Source of the DNA: Pteria penguin
Lineage: Eukaryota; Mollusca; Bivalvia; Pterioida; Pteriidae
Length of the DNA stretch: 64,000 nt
Reading direction: 5' to 3'
NCBI GenBank assembly: GCA_035048485.1
Contig: CM068587.1
Location: 25,748,534-25,812,533, forward strand
The first letter of the stretch is position 1. Every line of letters begins with the position of its first letter. Below are positions 23,431 through 35,139 of this stretch, piece after piece. A program made the position numbers and the translations under genes. The notes beneath the pieces are model-generated. The model was not told the DNA's origin. It saw only the letters and a program-made list of their open reading frames with translations, and ran no database searches.

Positions 23431-24682
23431 CATGGAGGTGTAAATGACCACAGACACATATAGGGACCAGGTGTGTCATGAAGGAGTAAGTAATAATAGA
23501 AACTTAGAAACAAGGTGTGTCATGGAGGTGTAAATGGCCACAGATACCTACGGACGAGATGTGCCATGAAGGAGTAAGTAATAATAGAAACTTAGAAACA
23601 AGGTGTGTCATGGAGGTGTAAATGGCCACAGACACCTATAGGGACGAGGTGTGCCAAGAAAGAGTATGTAATAATAGAAACTTAGAAACAAGGTGTCTCA
23701 TGGAGGTGTAAATGGCCACAGATACCTACGGACAAGATGTGCCATGAAGGAGTAAGTAATGATAGAAACTTAGAAACAAGGTGTGTCATGGAGGTGTAAA
23801 TGGCTATAGATACCTACGGACGAGATGTGCCATGAAGGAGTAAGTAATAATAGAAACTTAGAAACAAGGTGTGTCATGGAGGTGTAAATGGCTACAGATA
23901 CCTACGGACGAGATGTTCCATGAAGGAGTAAGTAATAATAGAAAATTAGAAGCAAAATGTGTCATGGAGGTGTAAATGGCTACAGACACTTATATGGACT
24001 AGTTGTGCCATGAAGGAGTAAGTAATAATTGAAACTTAGAAACAAGGTGTGTCATGGAGGTGTAAATGGCCACAGATACCTACGGACGAGATGTGCCATG
24101 AAGGAGTAAGTAATAATAGAAACTTAGAAACAAGGTGTGTCATGGAGGTGTAAATGGCTATAGATACCTACGGACGAGATGTGCCATGAAGGAGTAAGTA
24201 ATAATAGAAAATTAGAAGCAAAATGTGTCATGGAGGTGTAAATGGCTACAGACACTTATAGGGACGAGGTGTGCCAAGAAGGAGTAAGTAATAATTGAAA
24301 CTTAGAAACAAGGTGTGTCATGGAGGTGTAAATGGCCACAGATACCTACGGACGAGATGTGCCATGAAGGAGTAAGTAATAATAGAAACTTAGAAACAAG
24401 GTGTGTCATGGAGGTGTAAATGGCTATAGATACCTACGGACGAGATGTGCCATGAAGGAGTAAGTAATAATAGAAACTTAGAAACAAGGTGTGTCATGGA
24501 GGTGTAAATGGCTACAGATACCTACGGACGAGATGTGCCATGAAGGAGTAAGTAATAATAGAAAATTAGAAGCAAAATGTGTCATGGAGGTGTAAATGGC
24601 TACAGACACTTATATGGACTAGTTGTGCCATGAAGGAGTAAGTAATAATTGAAACTTAGAAACAAGGTGTGTCATGGATAAG
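23431..24682. repeat. 88-bp dimeric higher-order minisatellite
   Basis: The repeating unit is 88 bp, made of two diverged 44-bp halves: one with 'gatacctacggacgagatgt', the other with 'aatagaaacttagaaacaag'. A variant block ('gaaaattagaagcaaaatgt') recurs at 23941 and 24561, 620 bp apart, or about seven dimers. This shows a further order of amplification. Confidence 0.9.
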
Positions 24683-24794
24683 TTGTGTTGTCAATAGGTT
24701 GCATAAATTTCAATGATTGACGGGTTTCCTGTTGTATTATTTGTCAAATGGCAATGATTTTCCTACTGGTGAAACGTTTGGTAACATTTGTTTA

Positions 24795-24980
24795 TCGGAG
24801 GACTGAGCTAGACAGGCTCAATCGAAGAGGTGTTGGACTCGTGAACGGTGAACTCGTGAAGTTCCCGGTTAAAGTTTCTCCAGTGGGTCGTTGATGTCCT
24901 GTCTTTCGGCCGAGACAGTTAAAAGCGAGATCCCCGTCACAGTAGATATGATCCTTCGTTATTTCGGATGGATAAGGGTT
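24795..24980 (+). repeat. tRNA-derived SINE, degenerate copy
   Basis: Shares 'cctgtctttcggccgagacag' and following body phrases with the SINE at 20070. The tRNA-like head is eroded. Confidence 0.6.
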
Positions 24981-25254
24981 TTTGGAAAGTAAAATATAAA
25001 GTAACGTAAGGAATTTCAAAACGCTCGTTTTGTTATGGATAATTCGATTAATTTCAGTATATAAATAATTATACATAAATACTTATTTATCATCTTAAAT
25101 GTATATTCAGTGATCAAGGGAAGCTTTATGCGGGTTTCTTATCATAGATATAGGAGAAAATGGCACAATGCATGATCAATAATAGATCATTTTTCAATTA
25201 TTTCCTACTGAGCGTTTAACAGCATCGTATATATGCTATATATGCCACTCGCTA

Positions 25255-26493
25255 ATGAATAGGACTTTATGCGAGAACAAGATGGCTTTAAATATGGCAA
25301 TTTTCGTAATGTGCGTTTATCTAAAAATTGTTCAAGGGCATTATTTTGATTGGAAAACAGAGAATGTTCGTGAGCTATCGGACATTCTGATTCATCCTAA
25401 TAGTCGATTAATGGAACCTGTTATAAAGCATTCCTCCGTTCCCGAAACAAATGTGGAGATGTCAATTTCTGTAAGAAATTTAATAGACTTTGATGTGTCT
25501 GCAGGAGTATTAAAGCTGTTTGCCATATTCACATGGAAATGGACAGATGAAACTTTAAGATGGGACAGATATGAATATTTAGACCAGTATTATATTCGAT
25601 TGTCCAAAAATAAGATTTGGATGCCTCTTATTTACATTAAAAATTCAGCTCATGGGACGGATGCGTTGACTGTAGCGGAATCTGTTTATGTTGGTGCATC
25701 GGGAGGATTATCATACGAATCCCCCCTAATTTTGGAGACATTATGCACTCCCGATGTTTCAAAGTATCCTTTTGATGTACATATTTGCGATATAAACTTC
25801 GCTCCTTTATTGGATAACCCTGGTTTTTCTCTCGAGTGTCATCATTTCTTTACTAGCGATATGTGGGAAAACTCCAAGTGGAATGTAACAAAAATCAAAG
25901 TAGTTAACAAAGAAGGTAGGTATGTTGATATATACATAAGACTTGCAAGACATTCTTCTTTTCTGATGATGAATCTTGTCGCACCTATTTTACTTTTAGG
26001 AATTTTAAACTTATTTGTTTTTATTCTCCCTCAAGAATCCGGAGAACGCATGGGTTTCAGTATTACAATGCTGTTAGCATTTGTGGTGTTTCTGTCCTTC
26101 ACATCTGAAAATCTACCGGACAGTAATACATCAACTTGCATTTTTAATTTGTTCCTGGTAGCACAACTTGTCGAGAGCGCTATGATTACAGTTGCAGTAA
26201 TATTCTTATCCTGGCTTTATCATATGTCTGAAGAAAGAAGACCCATACCTTTGTTTTTGCATTACATTTTTCGTAAGCATCGAACAGCATCTGTGAAACC
26301 ACATGATGGATTGATATTTGTCATAGAAGAAGAAAACCCAGAATCTGAATCCAACAACAAAACGGACACTCATCACCCAAGTACCTTAACATGGGTCAAA
26401 ATCGCTTCCACGTTTAACTATATCATTTGCATTGGATTCATCCTTCTTTCACTTGTAGAGAAAACTGTTATGTTTGGAATGATCGTTAGTTAA
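25255..26493 (+). CDS. Nicotinic acetylcholine receptor-like Cys-loop channel subunit, intronless
   Basis: A 412-residue single-exon open frame. A hydrophobic signal peptide (about residues 10-28; the ATG at residue 10 is an alternative start) leads into a ligand-binding domain. The Cys-loop has cysteines 164 and 178 separated by 13 residues, with YPFD inside. Four membrane segments follow at about 244-268, 275-296, 305-331 and 390-410. The second begins 'GERMGFSI', typical of cation-selective nicotinic channels. The cytoplasmic loop is short (about 55 residues). The vicinal cysteine pair that marks alpha subunits in loop C is absent, so it may need a partner or bind another ligand. Family knowledge places such subunits as pentameric channels in the plasma membrane. 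Absence of introns suggests retroposition. A close paralogue lies at 44931-46187. Confidence 0.88.
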   Translation: MNRTLCENKMALNMAIFVMCVYLKIVQGHYFDWKTENVRELSDILIHPNSRLMEPVIKHSSVPETNVEMSISVRNLIDFDVSAGVLKLFAIFTWKWTDETLRWDRYEYLDQYYIRLSKNKIWMPLIYIKNSAHGTDALTVAESVYVGASGGLSYESPLILETLCTPDVSKYPFDVHICDINFAPLLDNPGFSLECHHFFTSDMWENSKWNVTKIKVVNKEGRYVDIYIRLARHSSFLMMNLVAPILLLGILNLFVFILPQESGERMGFSITMLLAFVVFLSFTSENLPDSNTSTCIFNLFLVAQLVESAMITVAVIFLSWLYHMSEERRPIPLFLHYIFRKHRTASVKPHDGLIFVIEEENPESESNNKTDTHHPSTLTWVKIASTFNYIICIGFILLSLVEKTVMFGMIVS

Positions 26494-26851
26494 AGGAGAA
26501 TCATATAACAATGTTTGTTTGGAAATCCTGGACTTATTTTGTTGCGTTTTGAAATAGTAGCATATCAATGCAAATCTTAATGCCTTATGTATTGTTTTAT
26601 CGTAACACAATTATACGTCTGTCTGTAGACGATACGCTGGGCGTCTGTCTGCTCATCCGTTCTTTCGAGGCCAATTTATTTCAGAAAGTTTTCGGTCATC
26701 CTCTGCGTTGGTGAAGTAAAATTGGTGTATATATTAGAGTATGAGGTTCTACATGTGAAATAAGATTTCTGTCACAATACTCTCATTTTACAAGAGGTGT
26801 TGACTTTGATGAAAATCATTATTACTTAGTAAATGCTGTTTTTGTTCTTTT

Positions 26852-26857
26852 AATAAA
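26852..26857 (+). promoter_or_regulatory. Polyadenylation signal AATAAA
   Basis: Canonical AATAAA about 360 bp after the stop codon of the receptor gene at 25255-26493. It is the first one that looks well placed. Confidence 0.45.
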
Positions 26858-26944
26858 GTTATGAAGTTGATTTAGAGATGAGTATGTTACTTGAATGTAT
26901 GACAATGACGGAAGTCTTTTTTGATTATGTATTTAATATACCAT

Positions 26945-27360
26945 CAGGGGCGTAGCTAGAAATATTTAATGTGCACGCAAAGAAATCTTTTCACCAGGCG
27001 CACGCAACCCTCTCTTGCAAGTGGAGGTTTGAGGGTCTCCCCGAGAAAATTTTGTAAAATTCAATGCAAAGTCGTGCTTTCTGGACTACATCTTGATAAC
27101 ATTGAAACTATTTTTGTCATAAGAAATGACGTTTAATATTGAAGAATATATGTCGAACACAATAAAAGCTGGACTTGAATCTACCTCTTAACATTAGAGT
27201 CTTTTAGATTTTGAGAAAGTTGAAGATTAATGTCTTCGCAAATTGATTTGACACTCACGAGTTGTCATGATATGGATGTCTTTGAGTCACATTTTAATTC
27301 TATTTTGTCTCCGTGATGTGCACGCCATGGCTTGCTGGCATATAGGCAGCTACGCCCCTG
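26945..27360. mobile_element. hAT-like MITE, 416 bp, with 5-bp target duplication
   Basis: Terminal inverted repeats are caggggcgtagcta at the left and agctacgcccctg at the right. The sequence accat flanks both sides, giving a 5-bp duplication. CAGGGG-type ends are typical of hAT transposons, and a 5-bp rather than 8-bp duplication fits the hAT5 group. There is no transposase frame, so it is non-autonomous. Confidence 0.8.
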
Positions 27361-28480
27361 ACCATTTGATTTGTTATATATTAACCAATTTTAAACAAAT
27401 AACGCCTCTGCGGTGAGGAAGGTACCAAAGGTTTTGAGTTTTTACACATTAATCTTTCAAAGACGAACATTTCTTCATATATCCTTTTTAGTAATAGATT
27501 GCTTTATCAAAACTATCAGATCCAGTTTTTACCTTTAGAATTATTTGATTGTTCTCTTAAAAGATGGAGACAGTTTGTTGATTGATATCTTTTTTTCGAC
27601 TGACGAGTTAGAGGGTGTAATATTTACATCTTATATTCAACATAATGCTATGATATCGATGAATTTTAGATTCTTGTCTTTCATTTTTTGAGCTCAGACC
27701 TACAGATATTGTGTTACATTAAATGTTGTCTATTGTTTTGCAATTTTTGTTCTTTTTCTTCTTATTGCCTATAAAGATCGGGATTGGGCGGGTGCCTATT
27801 GTTCATTAACGTGGTACAGATTGTAATTTCTGTTTAGTATTGAATACTGCATTGTGTTCTCAAGTTTCCTCTATAAAGATACTCACATGTGCCGTCAATG
27901 ACAGTTTAAGCATATTAATTTCTTAAGACATCGTTCACTGAATCGAATACAGCACTGGATTGGACTCGCTGTACCGCTCACCAACGTGGTATCAGGGATC
28001 GCATACCTGGGGATAAATGCAAGTACATCTGCTCAAGTTTGGTGGTTCTCTTCACCATATATACTCTAGTGGCTACTATATAATGGTGTAATCATCCTGG
28101 TATAGCATTGAGGGGAAACTACATTCATACTGAATTTCTCATGCTTAAACGAGAAGGAAAAATCAATTTTAGATATGATCAGATTTTTAAACGACATGCA
28201 GCATTACTTCAGTCAGCAGATAAATACATTGCATCTATATAAATCTATGATATAGTACAATATATGCACAAAGGCAGTTGCAAAGGCATGAATCGTTATG
28301 TGTAGTCTTAGAAGATGAATCATTGAAGGTTTGTATTTTAGATATTGCTTAGTTTATGACGTATTTTCGTTGTGACATTGAGCTTGGAGTTTGGCTTTCA
28401 TTTCAATAGATTAAACCTTAACAATAACTTTTGCAATGCACATGATAAGGCTTTAATATCTCACATGTGTATTTCTTATA
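27361..28480. other. Non-coding, nothing recognised
   Basis: AT-rich sequence without supported exons, RNA genes or element ends. Confidence 0.45.
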
Positions 28481-28700
28481 ACAATACCTTTCTGTTGACA
28501 ATTTATTTTACCTTTTGACCTTGGATTGTGACCTACTTTAAAAAAAATTAACCTTGGCCATAATTTTGAAGGCAAGTGACAGGGTTTTGATATTTCATAT
28601 GTATATTCCTTATGACGAGGGCTTGTGAGTTTGACCTATAACTTTGACCTTAAAGATTGACATATTTTTAGGATTGTCCAGTAGTCACACTTTTTTACAT
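28481..28700. repeat. TGACCT-rich dispersed repeat (reverse of the AGGTCA family)
   Basis: Contains repeated ttttgaccttggattgtgac and tttgaccttaaagattgaca phrases, the reverse complement of the AGGTCA-rich repeats at 1570 and 3040. Limits are approximate. Confidence 0.4.
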
Positions 28701-29234
28701 TAGCGGATTACATTTTTATCTTTTAGTCCATATTGATGCTCTACTTATTGTGAAGGCATATATGTTAAACGTTTTATTTATAAGTCTATGCTCGTGATGT
28801 CAATAGAAAAAATGAAGCCATTTCAAATGAAACCAAGGTCGATTACCTTGTGACCTTGCCCATGGCCTCTTTGTTAAGAATAGCTGTTTTGGACTGTGTT
28901 GCAATAGTACAAAAAGCCTCACAGGCGACACATGTGTTCACTTGAACGCCATTTTAGTTGTGACCAAACTTTTGTGCAATATGAGGTATCAATAAGATGA
29001 CTTGCCTGCACTTGAAAGAGCTCTGTCGCTTATCATAATGATAAACTTGACTGCTGCCTTAATGCCCATATCTCATCGTGGTTTATTGACCAAACAAATA
29101 AAACGAGACAAGAATTAACAGCCTATATACCAATTGTTTTCCACTTACCCGGACTACCTATTATTAATGAGTAAAATGCTAAGATACCGTAATCAATGAC
29201 CATTCTATTAGACAAAATAGAGAAATGCTTTCAC

Positions 29235-29325
29235 TTGCCCCTGGGGAAACCAAGGGTGGGATGTAGTGCCATGGAGGAGTAAGATTCCCTGTTGACGGAT
29301 AATATGCCTCATGATGTCATACTAT
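29235..29325. repeat. Dispersed 'ccatggaggagtaag' fragment
   Basis: Contains tgccatggaggagtaagatt, shared with the repeat at 40-165 and with the minisatellite units. Otherwise non-coding. Confidence 0.45.
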
Positions 29326-29709
29326 TGTATGGGCTAGTTTAACTCGTGGCCATATGAGGTGGCAACGATATTACCGTATATTACTAATATATTTTATTTT
29401 AATATCTAATCAATTATCTGATCAATAAATCCTCGGAAAAGTTAAGTGACTGACCTCACTACGGACTTCAGTGTATAAATTTCGAAATTGCATATCTTAA
29501 AAGTACCCCATGGAAACAGTAGTTGTCAATTTTTATATTATCTGAACAGTATGGTTGAAAATATATTGGTATCTAATAAATAGATTTGACTTAATGAAAT
29601 AACAGTGTATGAGATAGTAGAATTCCTATGAAAGTCATCGACATGTATACTTTGACGGCAGATAATCCCTATTAATCATTGCTTGAAATGTTTTTGAGCT
29701 TGTAGTAGA

Positions 29710-30015
29710 CGGACATAGCATGGTTTTACTTATGTTGATGTCGCCTTAATATTTTTGATAGCTACATATAATTCTATAAACGTTTCATGTGTAAAACATT
29801 TTTATGACCTCTCGTCTTGAGAAATCTGTTGATCTTTTTTCTCTATATGGAGGGTTATTCATAAATTTTTAAATGTGTATCCTTTGATTGTGCTGCTTTT
29901 GCTGTGATTGGGAAGGTGGGTGCCCGTAAACCGGTACACCAATTTAGTGACGTTTATTAACTGACCGTCCTAAGTCGGTATCGTAACCGCAGCACAATCG
30001 AATATTTTTGTAATG
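29710..30015 (+). mobile_element. Naiad family-2 3'-terminal fragment with terminal hairpin block
   Basis: Matches the 3' UTR and terminal block of the Naiad copy at 43300-43610, including 'gttgatgtcgc', 'tatgacctctc', 'cctttgattgtgctgc' and 'gaccgtcctaagtcggtatc'. The block here has perfect 11-bp inverted ends (gattgtgctgc / gcagcacaatc). No coding part is present. Confidence 0.7.
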
Positions 30016-30453
30016 TCTTTTTTCCATGTATATATTACTATTATAATTTTTGTATGGATATAAGTCTATACAGTTAGAAATAGGTATATATATTTATTCT
30101 ACTGTTCACAATATTATATTGCTGTCACATCAACTGTATATTAGCTATAAATTGAAAATTGCCTTATGACTGTGTATGTACATGTATGCATTTATGTGTA
30201 AAGTAATTGTAAAGGTAGCCTAGTCCTGACAAGATATTTTTTCTTCTACTTTCCTCCACCACTTCAATGTTAGTAATTGCTGTGTTTCAATGATACTTTG
30301 ACCAAAACTCTTAATTTATCTGATATATTAATTAACATGTGTAAACTTAGATGGCTCTCTTTCTCTCCATTTTCCTATTATTACAAATTATCTATCATTA
30401 ATGAAGAAATTTGTGTAATATCATAATGATGCCTACCATTATATTTCTTTTGA

Positions 30454-30457
<4 letters not shown>
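30016..30457. other. Non-coding, nothing recognised
   Basis: AT-rich, with no supported feature. Confidence 0.45.
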
Positions 30458-30521
<64 letters not shown>

Positions 30522-30538
30522 GCACGCACGCACGCACG

Positions 30539-30590
<52 letters not shown>
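30458..30590. repeat. (CA)n / (CACG)n microsatellite
   Basis: About 133 bp of CA dinucleotides with a central CACG stretch at about 30515-30545. Confidence 0.97.
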
Positions 30591-30592
<2 letters not shown>

Positions 30593-30599
30593 AAATGTT

Positions 30600-30665
30600 T
30601 TGTGTGCGTCCTTCGTGATTTGTGTCAAGTAGCTTTCTCAGATGTCTTCTGTTTTCTTTTCTTGT
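30600..30665 (+). mobile_element. Probable Naiad terminal fragment abutting the (CA)n tract
   Basis: The stretch 'cgtgatttgtgtcaagtagc' and 'cagatgtcttctgttttctt' matches the segment downstream of the terminal block at 51720-51775 and, in reverse, at 35150-35200 and 62030-62090. It directly adjoins the microsatellite, consistent with the microsatellite insertion bias reported for Naiads. Confidence 0.45.
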
Positions 30666-31675
30666 TAAACCGTTTGCTCCATGGTCATGTGATTTCAGAT
30701 ACCACACATTTTTAATAGTCTCTGTGTGGAAACTGTAATTTGCCCATGGTCTTCAATGCTATAGTTATTAGATTATATTTATCTATTATAGAAAATAAAA
30801 GAAGTCTTTCGGTAAACCTTCATTATTTACTATATTTTATTGAATGCAAACAGATTTTCCTTGATTTGAAGTTTTTAGATAAACATTGTTGGGCTATCTA
30901 CACATAGTATACCTTAACCTATACTAACTGTGACTATTTACATATTGTGACCGTGGTCATATTTCTCAAACTTCATATAGATACAGGTTATATTACCTAT
31001 ATACGAAGTATGATGAAGAAAAGTATCGGCCCTACGGATACCCTGAGATTAACTTCTTCAAATCCTTGTTGCTTCCAAATTCTTGCCACGTAGATACATA
31101 GATAATTACTCACTGTTCACCATTTTGAAAGTATGACTAACCCTTAAACTGTTGACAGCGAATTCCGTGTATCAAAGTATATCGTAATTGCCCTTTATCT
31201 CATTATTGTTTTGAAGCTTCACATATTCCTGTAATAAGTCTATTTGCTACCTAAGCATTTGATGTGTTATGGTGTTGGTCATGTATATAATCGGATAATA
31301 CATATTTTCGCAACTCTCTCGCAACTTTGATGCTGAGAGGATATAATAACGCCAAAGTCTACCCATGCCTACGTGCGCCCCTCTCTTTGTCCGGAATATA
31401 AAACCTATGTTATTATGTTGATCAATTTAATACTTAACATAATTTTAAATGAGACAATGAATAAGGTCGCAGTGAACCATGGCATTAAAATATTCTGTGG
31501 TCTATAAAAAATTTTGTGGTGCTGTTATTAAAAAAATAGTAATACACATTATACAACAATGTATTTTGAACTGATTCAAGATTATATATTTAAGTTTATC
31601 CTTACAATTGATATCTGACCAAAATTCTTTACCTAAGTTCATATCTCCAAGGACAAGGTCAAAGCTTAATAAATT
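30666..31675. other. Non-coding, nothing recognised
   Basis: AT-rich region without supported features. Confidence 0.45.
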
Positions 31676-31679
31676 TCTT

Positions 31680-31970
31680 GTTGGGTATGTAAGAAAGAAA
31701 AAAGAGGAGTTACTGGCTCAGTTATGTGGCAGAAGTCACCATGGAGCTATACAATACATGAATATAAATAAAAACTAGAACATATAACACATTACAAAAA
31801 TATTTGATTGTAGTGCAATTACGATACCGACTTAGGACGGTCATTTAATTTGACAAAAGCCAAACAAATGGTGTGGTTAACCGGTTTACGGGCCCACCTT
31901 CCCACTCACCTTAACAGCAGAACAATCAAAGGACGTACATTTAAAAATTTGTAAAACTTTTATACTATCT
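31680..31970 (-). mobile_element. Naiad family-2 terminal fragment (minus)
   Basis: The reverse complement of 43424-43690 matches almost base for base, including 'agaggagttactggctcagt' and the block around gtcggtatcgtaattgcact. It covers the distal end and terminal hairpin block and lacks the coding region. Confidence 0.75.
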
Positions 31971-32384
31971 TTGATCAAATTGATACTTCACATGAGATAA
32001 GGCCGTCTCAAATCCTTGACACATGGTCAAGATCACAGTGAATAGAAACCGAACTATTTGTTTGGTGTCTAGCCATTGAGCATAATGTGCTTCATGCTTA
32101 CTTAATACGGTTTCGTATGTTGCAAATGGAGTGTGTCATGACTGTGATTTGCTCCATTGCAAAAAGTTTTAAATATAACACAAGGGTTATCCTCGCTACA
32201 GAACTCTCAAGACTACTTTCATACACGAAGGGATGTCTGCGTTTTAAAATCTTAATGTTACTTTACTGTTTTATATCGTTGTCATGAATTTCATATAATT
32301 ATTTCCGTTATTTAAACGTGCATGAAAAACAATATTCCACCATGGCATGCGTATGGCGTATTGATATTTCAGGTAATATATGAG

Positions 32385-32790
32385 ACCGAAGCAAGTAAAG
32401 AATACAATGACTTTGTTTTGAGAGCAAGGCGACTTTCAGATAAGTGGTGTTCCAGGGATATGTAGGGGTAAAATAAGAAGTTGTTCTGTTGTTGTGATTC
32501 TTATTTTACGATATGAGAATTCGTTATCATAAATGGAGAAAGTCATTCTGGTTTAAAACTTATTTGAAATGAGAATTATTTCAGCCATCAACCATTTTGA
32601 AAACAGAATTCGACGTCTCTTTACTTGGAATCTTCCTGATTTGGCACCTTCTTCTTGACGTGCATGACAAATATTGTTAGCAAGCAGGAGATCATTATTT
32701 CCTGTAGGCACCTGATCTCATTCCCTTTAGGGAGTATCGCATATCATAATATGCTCCTTAAACAGACGCTCGTTTTGTTTTGTTTTATGT
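32385..32790 (+). mobile_element. Naiad family-1 3' fragment (5'-truncated)
   Basis: Begins within the C-terminal coding part ('aatgactttgttttgagagc', as at 56658). It continues with the 3' UTR phrases 'agcaagcaggaga' and 'gcacctgatctcattcc' seen after the element at 54227-56821. Strongly diverged and internally rearranged. Confidence 0.55.
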
Positions 32791-33180
32791 TTTATTTATT
32801 TTTCATGGTGTTTCCTTTTTGTTTCATGTTTGTTTACTACGTTGGTTTAACTTAGTATAATATTATTCACCACATTGCCCTGAAGCTCAAGTATCACATT
32901 ACCATCATAATATTTGATGTCTTAAATACTATTTCAGTACTTATAACTATCCTATAACTCTGATTGGTAAAATGAAAACATCACATAGTACACAAATAGA
33001 CACGTTCTAATTATTTACTTATAATATCGGGGTATTTTTTTGTTGTTAACAACCCCAAAAACGTCGATGTCGGATAAATAGAATGTACCGCTGTCAGATT
33101 ATTTATGGAATAATAAGTTGACCATAACAAAATAATTTTCACATATCTCAAGAGACATTTTTAATTACTAAGACAAATCA

Positions 33181-33434
33181 ATCGCACATCATTCAATAAT
33201 TGTTTTATTGTTGTTGACCTTGATTGAAATTGTTTCAGTAAATAAGAAGCAACAATTTAATAGTACTAATGTTATTGTGTATTTACAAAATTGATGACTC
33301 CTATAGAATCGCACATCATTCAATAATTGTTTTATTGCTGTTGACCTTGATTGAAATTGTTTCAGTAAATAAGAAGCAACAATTTAATAGTACTAATGTT
33401 TTTGTGTATTTACAAAATTGATGACTCCTATAGA
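33181..33434. repeat. Two-copy 127-bp tandem duplication
   Basis: The segment from atcgcacatcattcaataat to gatgactcctatagaa is repeated once at a distance of 127 bp. Only a few substitutions separate the copies, so the duplication is young. Confidence 0.9.
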
Positions 33435-33609
33435 ATTGCATACGAAGTTAACACAAGTTTAGAAAAATTCTTGATGTCACAGACACCTTATAAGGATGTG
33501 AAATTCGTAACTGCTGCCACTGTGGCACTAACATCAACGTAACACGGCTGACGGAGAGAAGTATGCGTCTCCTGCTTGACTAGACAAACAATCACAATTG
33601 CCAAAACAT

Positions 33610-33685
33610 AGACTCACATTTGACAGAAGATCCATCGGTGGTACTCGAACCCGGGGCCTTCCGACCCAAAATACAAGCACTCTGG
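33610..33685 (-). repeat. tRNA-like SINE head, degenerate
   Basis: On the minus strand a B box (gggttcgagtacc) follows an A-box-like segment at tRNA spacing. No intact acceptor stem or body is seen. Confidence 0.4.
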
Positions 33686-33689
33686 AGCA

Positions 33690-35135
33690 TTTTGGTATAA
33701 CACTCATCAACATCTTTTAAATAAAAATTAAACACGTAAGTAACCCGAATAATGGCTTGAAGGCATAAACCAAATTTCTAACAGTTAGAATGTGGTTAAG
33801 GGCAAGTTTCCATAATTCCAAAAAAGAGCGTTTTCATTGGACGTTAGCTTTTGCTAAAATTAATATAAGATATCGATGATGATTGATTGCATTAGGGTAT
33901 AACATTTTATCAGCGATATTCCTTCATCCTCTGTTTGATATAGTATTCATAACAAAATTAACACGTTCTGTCAGAACAAGTTAAAATTAAAATGAAGGGA
34001 AACGACTTTTATATAAGCTGTTCAGTTAGGGATATGTAAGTGACAGGCTTAACAATATCACAGTGGTCATTCTTTTATCGATTCAAGGTTTCTTATAATA
34101 TAATGATATCTCCTTATCCAGAACCAAGAGTGATATTCTGAATGATCTGATATCATTTTATCATCAAACCCTTCTTAGTTTATTGTATACGAGAATCACA
34201 GTGTACAGCACGAAAATAAATGATGCAGTGTCACTGTTTTACATAAATTTAAGAAATGGGGTGGGTATACACATACCTCTGGAAACATAGGCAGCAGATA
34301 TATGTATTTCGGTTTTTTCACCCATTAGTTATTCATTACGGATAAATAGTATGTGTATAGCATTTTATATTGGGGAAGAGAAATTATCGTTTTAAGGATT
34401 GTCAGGGATACATTGAACAAATAAATACCTACAAATATATGTGATGTATAAATATAAGATCGTTCCATTTCGTTTTCATCATTATGCAACTCGATAATTC
34501 TTTCAGATGACCTTCCCAGATCATAAGATGCAAGATTTGTCGTGTCGTGTTTAATAACTATATTACTTTTTAAATGATGTCGATCTATGATTCAGAATTA
34601 GAAATAAATTACCTCTATTTGAATTGTCTGCAGGTCATGTAAATTTACCATGAAATAGTTGATGGGAAGTTTACACTTTTGTTAACTTATGAAACAAAAT
34701 AGTATTTGCTTAAGTCCAAATAATAGATTATGCTAAAGGAAAATGTTGTTTTTCCAATGCACTGATAACGAAAACAAATTTATAGTCAATATCTCATGAT
34801 ACCTGTCTTTAATTTCCAAAACTGACTAAATAGTTTAAATAATTGTGTTGTTGATTTGACGCAGAACGTTGTTGTCGTTATTTTGAGAAATGAAATAAGC
34901 AAGACCCATAATACTCTTATAATATAATAAGAGTCCAGTCCGATTTCATCAAACAGTTTAATGTCTTATTGAATATAACAGCTCTGGAATTAGAGGATAT
35001 TTTTGCAAAATTAACACACATGTAATTACTTTTAGATAAATATATTGCATACAAATATGAATCGATTAATCTAGTAAAATTCAATAAATGACTTTACATT
35101 TTTGTAATTTCAAAAAATTTCTCGGAGTCAAACCA
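33690..35135. other. Non-coding, nothing recognised
   Basis: AT-rich sequence. Scanned in both directions without finding a supported exon or element end. Confidence 0.4.
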
Positions 35136-35139
35136 TTTT

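Noticed and set aside
16090..24682. CRISPR-like array
   Set aside because: Repeats are contiguous, without unique spacers of constant length, and the genome is plainly eukaryotic.
29810..29860. Second SECIS candidate around 'ttatgacctctc...tgttgatc'
   Set aside because: ATGA and TGAT are only about 25 nt apart, too short for the required helix and apical AA.
30398..30707. Cys/Val and His/Thr frames
   Set aside because: Translation of (CA)n/(TG)n.
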